NCBI RefSeq assembly: GCF_003991905.1
Contig: NZ_RSCL01000001.1
Location: 620,654-684,653, forward strand
Direction of reading: 5' to 3'
DNA length: 64,000 nt
From: Dulcicalothrix desertica PCC 7102
GTDB taxonomy: Bacteria > Cyanobacteriota > Cyanobacteriia > Cyanobacteriales > Nostocaceae
The notes beneath the pieces were generated by a model. It saw nothing but the letters and a program-made list of their open reading frames with translations. It had not been told where the DNA came from and did no database searches. The position numbers and the translations under genes are program-made. Positions 25,723 through 35,997 of the stretch are shown here, in pieces (position 1 is the first letter of the stretch; each line of letters begins with the position of its first letter).

Positions 25723-27108
25723 TTAATCAAGTTCCTTCATAAACATTACTGGCTCGTTCTCACGGTCGATACCTTTCTCGAAACCACCAGCAGCAGCGCG
25801 TGCGCGGCCTGCGTGCCATAAGTGACCAATAAGGAAGAAGAATCCTAATACGAAGTGAGAAGTTGACAACCACGCACGAGGAGACACGTAGTTAAAGGAG
25901 TTGATTTCAGTCGCAACACCACCCACAGAGTTCAAAGAACCCAGAGGAGCGTGTGTCATGTACTCAGCAGCACGACGTGCTTGCCAAGGCTGAATATCAT
26001 TCTTGATTTTGTCGAGGTCAAGACCATTTGGTCCACGTAATGGCTCTAACCAAGGACCTTTAAAGTCCCAGAAGCGCATGGTTTCACCACCAAAGATGAT
26101 TTCACCAGAAGGTGAGCGCATTAAGTATTTACCAAGACCTGTTGGACCTTGAGCAGAACCTACGTTCGCACCTAAGCGTTGGTCACGAATCAAGAAGGTT
26201 AATGCTTGTGCTTGTGAAGCTTCAGGCCCAGTAGGACCGAAGAATTCGCTGGGGTATACGGTATTGTTGTACCAAACCATACAAGAAGCGATGAAGCCCA
26301 TTAAGGACAACGCGCCTAAGCTATATGATAGGTAAGCTTCACCAGACCAAATGAATGCACGACGTGCCCAAGCAAAAGGTTTAGAGAAGATGTGGAAAAT
26401 ACCACCACCAATACAAAGCAGAGCCACCCAAATGTGACCACCAACAACGTCTTCGAGGTTATTAACGCTAACAATCCAACCTTCTCCACCGAAGGGTGAC
26501 TTGAGCAAGTAACCAAAAATTGTTGCTGGGTTCAATGTTGGGTTCGTAATGACGCGAACGTCACCACCACCTGGCGCCCAAGTATCGTACAAACCGCCAA
26601 AGAACATAGCCTTCAGCACCAACAACAACGCACCACAACCAAGAATGATTAAGTGGAACCCGATGATGTTGGTCATCTTGTTCTTGTCTTTCCAGTCGTA
26701 ACCAAAGAATGAAGAGTATTCTTCTAAGGTTTCAGGACCACGAACAGCGTGATAAATACCGCCAAATCCTAAAACTGCGGAAGAAATTAAGTGGAGTACA
26801 CCAACTACGAAGTAAGGGAATGTATCAAATACTTCGCCACCTGGACCTACACCCCAACCGAGAGTTGCTAAGTGAGGTAGCAAGATTAAACCTTGCTCGT
26901 ACATGGGCTTTTCAGGAATAAAGTGCGCGACTTCAAATAAAGTCATGGCACCAGCCCAGAATACTATCAAACCAGAGTGGGCTACATGGGCGCCCAACAG
27001 CTTACCGGACAAATTGATTAAACGGGCGTTGCCAGACCACCAAGCGAAACCGGTGGATTCTTGGTCGCGACCACCCAGACTTATTGAACGATTAGAGAGC
27101 GTTACCAC
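25723..27108 (-). CDS. psbC: Photosystem II CP43 protein
   Basis: CP43 is a chlorophyll a-binding inner antenna protein of photosystem II with six membrane spans. Its large lumenal loop carries the Glu that ligates the oxygen-evolving cluster ([20 protein letters not shown]). The protein begins [15 protein letters not shown] at a GTG start (27106-27108), conserved across cyanobacteria, although the frame is open further upstream. This gives 461 residues and a 17-bp overlap with psbD, the classic arrangement, so translation is coupled. The sequence is highly conserved throughout. Confidence 0.98.
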   Translation of the reverse strand: MVTLSNRSISLGGRDQESTGFAWWSGNARLINLSGKLLGAHVAHSGLIVFWAGAMTLFEVAHFIPEKPMYEQGLILLPHLATLGWGVGPGGEVFDTFPYFVVGVLHLISSAVLGFGGIYHAVRGPETLEEYSSFFGYDWKDKNKMTNIIGFHLIILGCGALLLVLKAMFFGGLYDTWAPGGGDVRVITNPTLNPATIFGYLLKSPFGGEGWIVSVNNLEDVVGGHIWVALLCIGGGIFHIFSKPFAWARRAFIWSGEAYLSYSLGALSLMGFIASCMVWYNNTVYPSEFFGPTGPEASQAQALTFLIRDQRLGANVGSAQGPTGLGKYLMRSPSGEIIFGGETMRFWDFKGPWLEPLRGPNGLDLDKIKNDIQPWQARRAAEYMTHAPLGSLNSVGGVATEINSFNYVSPRAWLSTSHFVLGFFFLIGHLWHAGRARAAAGGFEKGIDRENEPVMFMKELD

Positions 27109-28150
27109 GCGGTAGTACCTCTTCGGGGAATACAAATTTTTCGTGAGGCTGATCTTGAGGAGCCATCCAAGCGCGGATACCCTCGTTTAGCAAAATGTTC
27201 TTGGTATAAAAAGTTTCAAATTCGGGGTCTTCTGCGGCACGTAACTCTTGCGATACGAAGTCGTAAGCACGTAAGTTGAGCGCGAGACCAACGATACCAA
27301 CTGCACTCATCCATAACCCTGTTACAGGTACGAATAACATAAAGAAGTGCAACCAGCGTTTGTTAGAGAAAGCAATACCGAAAATCTGTGACCAGAAACG
27401 GTTTGCAGTCACCATCGAATATGTTTCTTCTGCCTGAGTTGGGTTGAACGCACGGAAGGTGTTCGATGCATCACCGTCTTCAAACAATGTGTTTTCCACA
27501 GTAGCACCGTGAATCGCACACAACAGCGCACCACCTAGTACACCCGCTACACCCATCATATGGAAGGGGTTGAGTGTCCAGTTGTGGAAACCTTGTAAGA
27601 ATAGCAAGAAACGGAAGATTGCTGCTACTCCAAAGCTAGGAGCGAAGAACCATGATGATTGACCCAATGGGTACATCAAGAATACGCTGACGAATACAGC
27701 GATAGGCGCACTGAAAGCAATTGCGTTGTAAGGACGAATTCCTACTAAGCGTGCAACTTCAAACTGACGTAGCATAAAGCCAATCAATCCAAAGGCGCCG
27801 TGCAATGCTACGAATGCCCATAAACCACCCAATTGACACCAACGGGTAAAATCGCCTTGTGCTTCAGGTCCCCATAAAAGTAACAATGAGTGACCCATTG
27901 CGTCTGCTGGAGTTGAAACAGCTACTGTCAAGAAGTTACAACCTTCTAAGTAGCTTGATGCTAATCCGTGAGTGTACCACGAGGTGACGAAGGTTGTGCC
28001 GGTTAGCCAACCGCCGAGTGCTAGGAAAGCACAGGGAAACAGTAAAATCCCCGACCAGCCTACAAACACAAAACGGTCACGCTTCAACCAGTCGTCGAGT
28101 ACGTCAAACCACCCACGACTTCTGGGGGCGCGTCCTACTGCGATGGTCAT
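27092..28150 (-). CDS. psbD: Photosystem II D2 protein
   Basis: D2 is one of the two reaction-centre core subunits of photosystem II. It has five membrane spans and binds the quinone QA and part of P680. The 352-residue protein reads [20 protein letters not shown] at its start and ends [14 protein letters not shown], both typical. The [14 protein letters not shown]-like segment ([20 protein letters not shown]) carries the His iron and pigment ligands. It is the first gene of the psbDC operon. Cyanobacteria often have a second psbD elsewhere. Confidence 0.99.
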   Translation of the reverse strand: MTIAVGRAPRSRGWFDVLDDWLKRDRFVFVGWSGILLFPCAFLALGGWLTGTTFVTSWYTHGLASSYLEGCNFLTVAVSTPADAMGHSLLLLWGPEAQGDFTRWCQLGGLWAFVALHGAFGLIGFMLRQFEVARLVGIRPYNAIAFSAPIAVFVSVFLMYPLGQSSWFFAPSFGVAAIFRFLLFLQGFHNWTLNPFHMMGVAGVLGGALLCAIHGATVENTLFEDGDASNTFRAFNPTQAEETYSMVTANRFWSQIFGIAFSNKRWLHFFMLFVPVTGLWMSAVGIVGLALNLRAYDFVSQELRAAEDPEFETFYTKNILLNEGIRAWMAPQDQPHEKFVFPEEVLPRGNAL

Positions 28151-28680
28151 TTCCTGTATAATCCTCTTAATTTACTAAAATTGCGACGTTTTAATACAGC
28201 CCACAAAACAGAAGGAATATACATACTTCTTCACGTTTTGTAACTGCCCATGAGGAATTAACGTTTGTTTTTGACGTTCTCAGCTACTTCAAAAGTTACC
28301 AAGATTTATGAGAAGCCAACTAGCATGTCGCTCTATGACTCCCACGGTGTCGTCACAACCGCTCACCACGCAGCTTAAAAAGTCATGCGTGTTTTCTTAA
28401 CCAATCTTAACTTACCACATTGTTCGCCTTTATGCCTCACTTACACTTGTAAATCAGGGATAAAACGCAAACACCACTATTAATATCAATATCAGAAAAT
28501 TAACAATTTGACACATGTTTTCTCAGAAAACTTAAAATTTACGTTTCTTCACGGAGTCACACGGCGTCAGCCAAACAATACCCGAACAATTACGCACACA
28601 AACACAAGCGCACGGCTGAAGTGAGCTAATATGGCCAGTATTGAGATAATTGGATAACAGGTAATAGCGGCGGTGGTAAC
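28151..28680. other. Divergent promoter region of psbD and ycf4
   Basis: About 530 bases separate the two divergent genes. psbD of cyanobacteria usually has a long regulated leader, so part of this must be its 5' UTR. I did not identify exact promoter boxes or any small gene. A frame at 28532-28741 on the minus strand is not protein-like. Confidence 0.5.
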
Positions 28681-29277
28681 ATGACAGCTTCAACAACAAT
28701 AAACAAAGGTGAATCGCCCAACGGCGATAACTCCGCTTCAAACGTTTTGAATCAAAAAGTTCTGGGTTCTCGTCGATTTAGCAATTACTGGTGGGCTATT
28801 GTTGTTACTTCTGGTGCAACAGGGTTCTTACTAGCTGGATTGTCAAGTTATCTTAAAGTCAATTTACTTCCCGTCACCGATGCCACCCAATTAATCTTCA
28901 TCCCCCAAGGCATCGTAATGGGGCTATATGGTATAGCTGGTTTACTTCTATCGCTTTACCTTTGGCTGGCAATTTTATGGGATATCGGTGGCGGTTATAA
29001 CGAATTTAATCGCGAGACGAATAAAATTAAAATTTTTCGTTGGGGTTTTCCTGGCAAAAACCGCAAAATCGAGATTGACTTTTCGACCAAAGATGTACAG
29101 TCAGTGCGCGTTGAAATTAAAGAAGGTCTAAACCCCCGTCGTGCGCTGTATTTGCGCGTCAAAGGTCGTCGAGATATTCCTTTAACACGAGTCGGGCAAC
29201 CAATTCCATTAAAAGATTTGGAAGTTGAAGGCGCCAAACTAGCTCGATTTTTAGGTGTGTCGGTTGAAGGTCTTTAA
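28681..29277 (+). CDS. ycf4: Photosystem I assembly protein Ycf4
   Basis: Ycf4 is a thylakoid protein that helps assemble photosystem I. The 198-residue sequence has the two N-terminal spans (NYWWAIVVTSGATGFLLAGL and GIVMGLYGIAGLLLSLYLW) and the conserved soluble region GGYNEFNRETNKIKIFRWGF and GQPIPLKDLEVEGAKLARFL. About 25 extra residues precede the first conserved Leu-Gly-Ser-Arg-Arg. No other photosystem gene adjoins it on this strand. Confidence 0.96.
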   Translation: MTASTTINKGESPNGDNSASNVLNQKVLGSRRFSNYWWAIVVTSGATGFLLAGLSSYLKVNLLPVTDATQLIFIPQGIVMGLYGIAGLLLSLYLWLAILWDIGGGYNEFNRETNKIKIFRWGFPGKNRKIEIDFSTKDVQSVRVEIKEGLNPRRALYLRVKGRRDIPLTRVGQPIPLKDLEVEGAKLARFLGVSVEGL

Positions 29278-29280
29278 AAA

Positions 29281-29330
29281 TGATTAGATTTTAGATGCTG
29301 AGTCTAAAATCTAAAATTTTGATTAAGATA
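29281..29330. repeat. Inverted AGATTTTAGAT repeat
   Basis: TGATTAGATTTTAGAT and GTCTAAAATCTAAAAT form an imperfect hairpin immediately after ycf4. The same AATCTAAAAT / ATTTTGGATT words recur at 60043-60100 and 63601-63662. It may terminate ycf4 transcription. Confidence 0.55.
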
Positions 29331-29359
29331 CTCAAGTTGAGAGTAAAACTGGTAACGGT

Positions 29360-30166
29360 GTGAAAATTCCTAAGTTTTTGATAGCACTTGTAGTTGTAGG
29401 AGCTTTACTTTTGGGTGGATGTACGACACCACAAGCAAGTACTAGTAGCGACTCAACCGCAACGGCAGTCGAAGCAAAAACCACAGCGACGACGACAGCT
29501 ACAACAGAGACAGCAACTCAAACAACCTCTGTATCTCAAAATAATAGTGAAATCCCAGGTATGAACGATTTACCACAACTCGAAGGAAAAGCAACCGTAG
29601 TGATGACCGTTAAAGGGTCACCCATCACTATTGAAGTTGACGGCACAAATGCTCCAATTTCAGCTGGAAATTTTGTTGATTTAGTTCAAAGAGGTGTTTA
29701 CAATGGCTTATCTTTCCACCGGGTTGTACGCAGTCCTCAGCCATTTGTAGTTCAAGGTGGAGACCCCCAAAGTAAAGATACCAACTTCCCTGCAAATCGC
29801 TTGGGTTCAGGTGGCTTTATCGATAAAAATACTGGTAGTGAACGGCGCATCCCCTTAGAAATTAAACCCAAAGGTTCAGATGCTCCTATCTACGGTAAAA
29901 CTTTCCAAGAAGCAAGAATTAGCCAACCCCCTTTACTTACTCATAAGTTAGGCGCCGTTGCAATGGCACGTTCCCAAATGCCCAACTCCGCTTCTTCACA
30001 GTTCTACTTTGCTTTAGCAGACCTCGAATTTCTCGATGGTTCGTATGCTGTATTTGGTTACGTTACCGACGGTATGGATATCGTTGACAAAATTCAGCAA
30101 GGTGACCGCATTGACGATGCCAAAGTCACACAAGGTGCTGAAAATCTCAAAAATGGCGGGAAGTAG
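29360..30166 (+). CDS. Cyclophilin-type peptidyl-prolyl isomerase, lipoprotein
   Basis: A 268-residue exported isomerase. The N-terminal signal ends in the lipobox LLLGGC (Cys21), so the protein should be lipid-anchored facing the periplasm or lumen. A low-complexity Thr/Ala linker spans about 25-60. The cyclophilin domain follows: [29 protein letters not shown], and [24 protein letters not shown]-type text. The active-site Arg is in FHRV. The start is GTG at 29360. It would speed proline isomerisation during folding of exported proteins. Confidence 0.93.
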   Translation: MKIPKFLIALVVVGALLLGGCTTPQASTSSDSTATAVEAKTTATTTATTETATQTTSVSQNNSEIPGMNDLPQLEGKATVVMTVKGSPITIEVDGTNAPISAGNFVDLVQRGVYNGLSFHRVVRSPQPFVVQGGDPQSKDTNFPANRLGSGGFIDKNTGSERRIPLEIKPKGSDAPIYGKTFQEARISQPPLLTHKLGAVAMARSQMPNSASSQFYFALADLEFLDGSYAVFGYVTDGMDIVDKIQQGDRIDDAKVTQGAENLKNGGK

Positions 30167-30197
30167 TAAAAAGTGCGCTAGTTCTGAGTGCTGAGTG

Positions 30198-31349
30198 ATG
30201 AGTGGTGTTGTAGTAACTGGTATTGGTTTAATTTCAGCGATAGGTGAAAACTTGGAAGCTAGTTGGCAAAGTCTTATTGCTGGAAAGACAGGAATTAGTT
30301 TACGACAACCATTTTCAGAACTTGCACCACGTCCTTTAGCGATGATTGGTAGACAACCAGTAGAGTTACAAGCTTTAACTCAACTGGTTGTTTTTTCTGC
30401 ACTTCAAGATGCTGGTTTGGCGCCACAACAACCTGACTGTGGTGTGGTTATTGGTTCTAGTCGTGCATATCAGGCAACATGGGAAAAAATGGCGCCTGAT
30501 GTGTGGAATATGGGTCATGAACCTAATAACAAAACTCAATGGGGAAATAATTGGCTTAATAGTTTACCCCATATGAACGCTATCTCAGTTGCTCGACTAC
30601 TCGGCGCCACTGGTATAGTTTTAGCTCCAATGGCTGCATGTGCAACGGGAATAATTGCTCTTATTCAAGCCGCATCACTTATTCAAACTGGTCAATGTCT
30701 ACGTGTAATTGCAGGGGCAATCGAAGCACCAATTACACCAATGACTATTAATGGGTTCTCACAAATGGGTGCTTTAGCAAAAACTGGAGCATACCCATTT
30801 GATAAACATCGCGAAGGTTTGGCTTTAGGTGAAGGTGGAGCGGTATTTGTTTTAGAGTCAGAACAGTTAGCGAAACAAAGAAACGCAAGAATTTATGGTA
30901 AAGTTCTTGGCTTTGCATCAACTGCTGACGCTTATCATCCCAACTCCCCAGACCCCGAAGGAAAAATGGCGACTTTTGCAATCAAACAATGTTTACTTAG
31001 CAGCAATTTGTACCCGCGCGACATCGACTACATTCATGCTCACGGCACCGCTACAATACTTAACGATGAAGTCGAAAGTCGTATTATCAAGCATGTTTTT
31101 ACACATCACCCATATGTCAGTTCAACTAAAGGCGCCACGGGTCATACAATTGGTGCCAGTGGTGCTTTAGGTGTGGCATTCTTATTACTAGCATTAAAAA
31201 ATCAAATACTCCCACCATGCGTGGGTTTGCGCTCAACAGACTTTGATTTAAATTTAGTTACCGAACCCCACGTAAGTACAATCAAAACAGCAATGTGCTT
31301 AAGTTTTGGGTTTGGTGGAACTAACGCAGTAATTGCTCTAGGAAGTTGA
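30198..31349 (+). CDS. Beta-ketoacyl-ACP synthase
   Basis: A 383-residue condensing enzyme of the KAS I/II (FabF-like) family. The catalytic Cys lies in APMAACATG, and the two active-site His in HAHGTATILND and GATGHTIGASGAL. The glycine-rich end SFGFGGTNAVIAL is present. It begins MSGVVVTGIGLISAIG. It is shorter than usual FabF (about 410), so it may be an accessory synthase for special lipids or polyketides. No acyl carrier protein gene is near. The ATG sits inside a heptamer repeat (GAGTGCTGAGTGATGAGTG). Confidence 0.9.
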   Translation: MSGVVVTGIGLISAIGENLEASWQSLIAGKTGISLRQPFSELAPRPLAMIGRQPVELQALTQLVVFSALQDAGLAPQQPDCGVVIGSSRAYQATWEKMAPDVWNMGHEPNNKTQWGNNWLNSLPHMNAISVARLLGATGIVLAPMAACATGIIALIQAASLIQTGQCLRVIAGAIEAPITPMTINGFSQMGALAKTGAYPFDKHREGLALGEGGAVFVLESEQLAKQRNARIYGKVLGFASTADAYHPNSPDPEGKMATFAIKQCLLSSNLYPRDIDYIHAHGTATILNDEVESRIIKHVFTHHPYVSSTKGATGHTIGASGALGVAFLLLALKNQILPPCVGLRSTDFDLNLVTEPHVSTIKTAMCLSFGFGGTNAVIALGS

Positions 31350-31463
31350 TAGAAATTGACAACGAGTCGTTGTCAATTTTGTTTGAAATTTTTATTTAGA
31401 AATTTTCCCAACAAAATATAAAATATTTTTTCATGAGAGAATTTTAATGATAAGAAAAAATTA

Positions 31464-31943
31464 ATGAAATACTCAGAATATACTATACATCGACAATGGA
31501 TGAATCACGCTTTACAATTAGCTCAATCTGCGGGTGACGCAGGTGATATTCCTGTAGGGGCAGTAATAATTAACTCCAACGGAGAATTAATTGCAGAAGG
31601 TGAGAACAGAAAAGAACGCGACCAAGACCCAACTGCCCACGCGGAAATAGTCGCATTGAGGGCAGCATCGAGTTCGTTAAAAACTTGGCGCCTACATGAA
31701 TGTATTCTCTACGTCACCCTTGAACCTTGCCCGATGTGTGCTGGAGCAATTGTACATTCCCGTGTGGGACTTGTTGTATATGGAGTGGATGATGCTAAAA
31801 CTGGCGCGTTGCGAACAGTTCTAAACATCCCTGATAGTGCGGCTTCCAATCATCGATTAAGTGTAATTGGAGGCATTCTGGAATCTGATTGCCGTAATAT
31901 TTTACAAACCTGGTTTGCAAATCGACGACATTCAAATTTGTAA
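31464..31943 (+). CDS. tadA: tRNA-specific adenosine deaminase
   Basis: TadA converts adenosine 34 of tRNA-Arg(ACG) to inosine. The zinc site is complete: HAEIVALR (His and catalytic Glu) and PCPMCAGAI (two Cys). The N-terminal helices (HALQLAQSAGDAGDIPVGAV) and the GVDDAKTGALRTV segment match bacterial enzymes. The 159-residue length is normal. It follows the ketoacyl synthase by 114 bases. Confidence 0.95.
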   Translation: MKYSEYTIHRQWMNHALQLAQSAGDAGDIPVGAVIINSNGELIAEGENRKERDQDPTAHAEIVALRAASSSLKTWRLHECILYVTLEPCPMCAGAIVHSRVGLVVYGVDDAKTGALRTVLNIPDSAASNHRLSVIGGILESDCRNILQTWFANRRHSNL

Positions 31944-32057
31944 TGGGACAGAGCTAAAACTGTCCAGCTGGTGTCACAAAAATGAGGGAAGAAAATTTAC
32001 GGTGTATCTAATCAGATTTTTTATCACATCTTACCCGACAATCCGTCTGCCACCACT

Positions 32058-32825
32058 ATGACAGAATTTCACTGCCCAAAGGATAAAAGCCACTACAATT
32101 TAGCTCCTAGTGCTGCTAATCCGATTGCATTTACCAATATCTCGCGCGTTTCTCCGATTTTGGCTCCTTTGGCGTATCTGTTGGGGCGCCATTTGCTTCT
32201 GCCTTTGTTTTTTGGGCGTATTTCCGTCACTGGACAACAATACATCCCTAAAGAGGGTCCAGTCATTCTTGCCCCCACTCATCGGTCAAGGTGGGATGCA
32301 TTATTCGTTCCGTATGCAGCAGGACGTTGTGTAACAGGACGCGACTTGCGATTTATGGTAACTATAACTGAATGCCAAGGATTGCAAGGATGGTTTATTA
32401 AACATTTAGGAGGGTTCCCAGTTAATCTCAAACACCCTTCAGTTGCTACACTTCGTCACGCAGTCGAATTACTAATTCGTGGTGAAACGCTAGTTATTTT
32501 TCCTGAAGGTGGTATTCGTAAAGGTAAACTTCACCCCCTAAAACCTGGAATTGCCCGTCTAGCCATAAGTGCAGAATCTAATCATGCCCCTTTGGGAGTA
32601 AAAATAGTTCCTATTAATATAGATTACAGTCGAACTAATCCAACTTGGGGTACAAACGTCAGTATAAACATTGGTAAACCAATTAAAGTTGCTGATTATT
32701 TAGGCTCGAACACAAAACTTGGCGCCAAAATGCTTACGGCAGATTTAGCGTCTTCGTTACAACAACTCAGTCACCACCAAACAGAAGTTACTAGTCATAC
32801 TTTTGCGGAAATTACTAATACGTAA
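32058..32825 (+). CDS. plsC: 1-acyl-glycerol-3-phosphate acyltransferase (PlsC-like)
   Basis: A 255-residue membrane-associated acyltransferase that makes phosphatidic acid. The catalytic HX4D box is THRSRWDALF, the glycerophosphate-binding FPEGGIRKG is present, and a proline-rich third block follows. An amphipathic stretch (APLAYLLGRHLLLPLFF) near residue 35 would hold it at the membrane. The start ATG lies 114 bases after tadA. Several paralogues occur in cyanobacteria, so the exact acyl preference is unknown. Confidence 0.9.
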   Translation: MTEFHCPKDKSHYNLAPSAANPIAFTNISRVSPILAPLAYLLGRHLLLPLFFGRISVTGQQYIPKEGPVILAPTHRSRWDALFVPYAAGRCVTGRDLRFMVTITECQGLQGWFIKHLGGFPVNLKHPSVATLRHAVELLIRGETLVIFPEGGIRKGKLHPLKPGIARLAISAESNHAPLGVKIVPINIDYSRTNPTWGTNVSINIGKPIKVADYLGSNTKLGAKMLTADLASSLQQLSHHQTEVTSHTFAEITNT

Positions 32826-32877
32826 GTTTGGGCATAAATTTGGGCACATTAAATTTGGGCACATTAAGGTTGGGAAC

Positions 32878-34980
32878 TTAAGTTCCTAATTTTAGCTCCC
32901 AGTTATTAAGCGTTCCCACATCTTGCGGTGCGTAGTCAATAACCCAAAGGAACCATCGACCTATGGAAGGTGTATTGATTAATTGAGTTAATGCAGGTGC
33001 CGAACTTCGAGTATAATTCGCGTTTAACTCCTGACGACGACCTAAAGTTCGGCTTTGTAATAAAACCCGTTGATTGTTTGGCGATATTAAATAAATTTCT
33101 AAATCACCCAAAAAATCATGGGTAATACTAATACTTACCTCAATGTTTTTCACCAAACTAGAGTCCGTAATTACTATTAAGCTTTTCATTCCCTGTCGGT
33201 CGTTGTCAGGAATTGTTAATCTATTTTGATTTTTTCCCGTAACTTCTCTTACCGCAGAAGTTGCACTTGCTGATTGCTGTGCTGCTCTTACAGCATTGCG
33301 TGCATTTACTTTTCCATACCCAAACCACTCAGAATGACCGTTGGCATCATAGCTACCAGCGCGCATTAACAGTTGTGGGTCTGGGTCTTTATCTACAATT
33401 TTATCCGCCGTTTCTTGTAATATTTTCTTAACCTGCTGCGCGCTAAGTAAAGGGTTCACCGACAAAACTAGTGCGGCAACACCTGCAACAACTGGGGTGG
33501 CACTCGATGTTCCACCAAAGTCACTTGTAAAATCACCCGTATCGTATCCTGCTGCTCCTAACTGGTCAGTTGTAAGTACTCCTAGTCCAGGTAATGCAGT
33601 AGCGATAGGTGGTGTTGTATATACGTACCCTGTGGTTTGAAACCACATTCCTGGGGGTGCATTATTACTTGGAGCGCAAACAGAAATCGCTTTTCCCCAG
33701 TTGCTGTAAGCTGCTTTTTTACCTAAACTCGTCGTTGCTGCAACAGCAATAACATCGGGATGTATCGCGAAACCACTGAGCCATTTAGTATTCCCAGATA
33801 CTATATTTTTCACCCAATTCTTTTCATTCAGTGTGCCATCAATGGGGCGATTAGCATTACCCGCAGCAAATAAAATCACACAACCTTTACCATTGCGACC
33901 TTTTGTTGCTGCGCGTGTAATTGCTGCACGTTGCCGTAAAGATAAAGGAAAGTAAACAGCAGAGGCGCCCCAACTGCAAGAAATGACACTTGCTCCTTTT
34001 TCTTGTGCCCAATCAAAAATTTGTTCAATAGACTCATCATCTAGAAAACCAGTAGTACGAATTGGCATTAAAGCACAACCAGGCGCCACTCCCACAATAC
34101 CCGTTCCATTTTCAGATGCAACAGCCACACCCGCACAAGCCGTTCCATGACTATTTGCGCTTCCATCTGGTAACGGTAAAAAATTATTATCCTTCAAATT
34201 TCGAGGCGCCACAACTTTTCCAGCACCTTGAAAATCAGGGTGGTTCAAATCAAAAGAATCATCGACAACAGCCACTACAACCGAACGAACACCGCGTGTA
34301 ACATCCCAAGCTTGTTCAGCAAAAATATGTGCCCCTTCTTTTAATTGACTGCCACCACTATTATTGAGATACCACTGCTGCGGATAAAGGGTATCACGAG
34401 GTTTATAATGCGGCTCAGTACGAATAATAACATTTGGTTCAGCCGCTAAAACTTCTCCGAGAGACTGTAATCGATTTGTAATTTTAATTGGGTTTTCGGT
34501 AGCACCTTTACCAACCAAAAACACAAACGTGTTAGGCAATCCCTCTACAGGTTTATCTTTAATTAAATTTAAAGTTGCAGCAATTGTGTTGATTTTAGCT
34601 GCATCAATAGAGGGTGCAAATTGAACTGTAATTTGGTCTCCTAAATAAACAACCGTGCCAGGATTATTCTCAACAGAGTAAACATGACTGGCAAAATCTA
34701 CACTCGACGAGTTGCGTGCTTGTTGCATCGCCGTATCTAGCTGGGAAAAAGGTACTGTGAATACTTCAAGGTTTGCACCAGGTATAGTACGGCGCCAGTT
34801 ACCCCAGCTAACAGTCGCTAAATCTTGAGTTGACAAATTACGACTAAGACGAACAGTAAAGCGGTCATTAACTTTTTGTAGTCTCAACTCTTCACCACCA
34901 CGCTGAAGAATCATCCCCAAGCTACTTGCAGGCACACCAGAATTTAATTGCGAATCGTTAAAATTTACGTTTTGAGTCAT
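32878..34980 (-). CDS. Subtilisin-family (S8) serine protease with P-domain
   Basis: A roughly 700-residue protease. After a 200-residue N-terminal region the S8 domain has the triad: Asp in VAVVDDSFDLNHPDF, His in SHGTACAGVA and Ser in FGGTSSATPVVAG. A C-terminal proprotein-convertase P-domain (about 590-700) follows, with SLVKNIEVSISITHDFLGDL and RWFLWVIDYAPQDVGTL. No signal peptide is evident, so the location is uncertain. It resembles the calcium-activated proteases of filamentous cyanobacteria. Start 35001 is an alternative. Confidence 0.93.
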   Translation of the reverse strand: MTQNVNFNDSQLNSGVPASSLGMILQRGGEELRLQKVNDRFTVRLSRNLSTQDLATVSWGNWRRTIPGANLEVFTVPFSQLDTAMQQARNSSSVDFASHVYSVENNPGTVVYLGDQITVQFAPSIDAAKINTIAATLNLIKDKPVEGLPNTFVFLVGKGATENPIKITNRLQSLGEVLAAEPNVIIRTEPHYKPRDTLYPQQWYLNNSGGSQLKEGAHIFAEQAWDVTRGVRSVVVAVVDDSFDLNHPDFQGAGKVVAPRNLKDNNFLPLPDGSANSHGTACAGVAVASENGTGIVGVAPGCALMPIRTTGFLDDESIEQIFDWAQEKGASVISCSWGASAVYFPLSLRQRAAITRAATKGRNGKGCVILFAAGNANRPIDGTLNEKNWVKNIVSGNTKWLSGFAIHPDVIAVAATTSLGKKAAYSNWGKAISVCAPSNNAPPGMWFQTTGYVYTTPPIATALPGLGVLTTDQLGAAGYDTGDFTSDFGGTSSATPVVAGVAALVLSVNPLLSAQQVKKILQETADKIVDKDPDPQLLMRAGSYDANGHSEWFGYGKVNARNAVRAAQQSASATSAVREVTGKNQNRLTIPDNDRQGMKSLIVITDSSLVKNIEVSISITHDFLGDLEIYLISPNNQRVLLQSRTLGRRQELNANYTRSSAPALTQLINTPSIGRWFLWVIDYAPQDVGTLNNWELKLGT

Positions 34981-35162
34981 AAAGCTACTAAAAAAGTGCA
35001 ATATTGCTTACGGGAACATGCTTCAATAAACTGTGAGTCTAAATAAAAGAAACCGTTGTATGTAGCTTTGCTTTGTCAAAAAGCAAAACAGAGTTAATAT
35101 ACGCGAAGTTCTAATTTTTCTAAACCAATAATTTTACTTAGTTGTCCCAAGAAAATATACTC

Positions 35163-35756
35163 ATGAAAGAAGCTGCAACTGTCACGAGGGTTCGCTTCAC
35201 TTGTTTATCGTTGATAGCAGCCCTTAGCCTGTTATCACCAATTCATGCACAAGCGCAAACGCTGACTCCAAACTCCAACCAAGCACAACCTATTGACCCC
35301 AACGACCCGTCGAACCTGCGTCCATCAGGTCAAACCAGCAGTGTCTTGAGCATGGAAGGTGGCAAACGATTGATGTCTGAAGCTGAAGGCGCCGTTTCTT
35401 CCCAAAACTATGATAGTGCAGTTAAGAAACTTCAAGAAGCGCGCGTTGTTTTCAACCAGCTATCAAACTTCTATCAAGAACTCACCGCTAGTTTTTCTGG
35501 CATAGATAACCGTATCGCTGACGAACAGCGTAAAAAAGCACTCGAAAGTGCCCAAATGCGCGACCAAGCTACTTATCAACTCGCAGTCGTACACCGCGCT
35601 CAAAACAAACCTGAACTCGCTGTCCCACTACTAGTACAAATCGTTAGAAGCCAAAACCCAACGCGAGACCTAGGTAAAAGAGCCTACCAGCAACTTTTGG
35701 AACTCGGATTTGTTAATGCTCCATTCCCACGCGGCAGCAACACTTCCTCCAAATAA
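35163..35756 (+). CDS. Exported helical protein of unknown function
   Basis: A 197-residue protein with a signal peptide (CLSLIAALSLLSPIHAQAQ, cut after AQA). A short disordered stretch rich in Pro and Asn follows. The rest is helical with two TPR-like segments: LMSEAEGAVSSQNYDSAVKK and YQLAVVHRAQNKPELAVPLL. It looks like a conserved cyanobacterial periplasmic protein. The TTG at 35142 seen further upstream is a poorer start. No function is known to me. Confidence 0.75.
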   Translation: MKEAATVTRVRFTCLSLIAALSLLSPIHAQAQTLTPNSNQAQPIDPNDPSNLRPSGQTSSVLSMEGGKRLMSEAEGAVSSQNYDSAVKKLQEARVVFNQLSNFYQELTASFSGIDNRIADEQRKKALESAQMRDQATYQLAVVHRAQNKPELAVPLLVQIVRSQNPTRDLGKRAYQQLLELGFVNAPFPRGSNTSSK

Positions 35757-35880
35757 CCGGCAACGGATAATAAACGGATGTAACGGATAATTGATTCAAT
35801 TGATTCATAAAATATAAAGCCTTGTTCGTTACCAATAACCCATCCGTTACATCCGTTGTATCCGTTGCAAACTACTTTTT
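35755..35880. repeat. Inverted AACGGATGT repeats and hairpin
   Basis: GGCAACGGATAATAAACGG and GATGTAACGGATAATTG on the left face ATCCGTTACATCCGTTGTAT and CCGTTGC on the right, so the 125 bases can fold back on themselves. The same words occur at 241-286. At 35902-35925 an AGAGACG / CGTCTCT hairpin of the other repeat family follows. Confidence 0.7.
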
Positions 35881-35901
35881 TTAATACAAATATATTATAT
35901 A

Positions 35902-35925
35902 AGAGACGCCACATGTCACGTCTCT
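35902..35925. repeat. GTAGAGACG-type short hairpin
   Basis: AGAGACGCCACATGTCACGTCTCT is a near-perfect palindrome and a relative of the 30-bp palindrome at 11875. It lies 70 bases before bolA. Confidence 0.6.
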
Positions 35926-35997
35926 ACATTTTCAATCAAACAACCAGCAATAATTTGTTAATAATAGATAATGACGTTTTGAGCGACTACAAGCGCG

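Noticed and set aside
28532-28741. 69-codon frame between psbD and ycf4
   Set aside because: No pattern, and it overlaps the ycf4 start on the other strand.
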